NCBI GenBank assembly: GCA_003511825.1
Contig: DOIU01000411.1
Location: forward strand, 1 to 5,412
Reading direction: 5' to 3'
DNA length: 5,412 nt
From: Gammaproteobacteria bacterium
Lineage (GTDB): Bacteria; Pseudomonadota; Gammaproteobacteria; Granulosicoccales; Granulosicoccaceae
The notes below the pieces were generated by a model. It saw nothing but the letters and a program-made list of their open reading frames with translations, did not search any database and was not told the origin of the DNA. Every line of letters starts with the position of its first letter. Position 1 is the stretch's first letter. A program made the position numbers and the translations under genes. Shown here piece by piece: positions 5,368 through 5,412 of the stretch.

Positions 5368-5412
5368 GCAATCTGTCATCGCCAATATCCCTACAAAGCT
5401 ACAGGATAATCC

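Overview
The window reads as chromosomal DNA of a gammaproteobacterium. The grounds are a proline utilisation locus with a PutA lacking its own DNA-binding domain, an Lrp-type PutR regulator, a close PutP homologue, and a bacterial thiopurine methyltransferase (Tpm), an enzyme best known from Pseudomonas- and Vibrio-like groups. The genus cannot be fixed from these genes. Coding parts look GC-rich; the intergenic regions are clearly AT-rich.

Layout: bases 1-1524 (minus) hold the first 508 codons of putA, running off the left edge. An AT-rich 194-bp gap with helically spaced T-tracts and two hairpins separates it from putP (1719-3218, minus). A 435-bp divergent control region (3219-3653) follows, with several dyads and one reasonable plus-strand promoter. 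Then comes an Lrp/AsnC regulator, called putR (3654-4097, plus). It converges, with a 15-bp gap, on a MerR-family regulator (4113-4547, minus). The MerR gene is divergent from tpm (4693-5367, plus). Bases 5368-5412 show no recognisable feature.

The genes form two modules. In the proline module PutP imports proline with sodium, PutA oxidises it to glutamate, and PutR probably switches both on when proline is present, replacing the ribbon-helix-helix repressor domain found in enterobacterial PutA. In the second module a small MerR protein with two C-terminal cysteines sits back to back with an S-adenosylmethionine-dependent methyltransferase. Between them lies a textbook MerR-type promoter: 19-bp spacer with a near-perfect copy of the SoxR-box dyad. 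This suggests an inducible detoxification switch for thiol, selenium, tellurium or electrophilic compounds. The regulator itself is not a classical [2Fe-2S] SoxR, which makes this pair the most interesting point in an otherwise fairly ordinary window.
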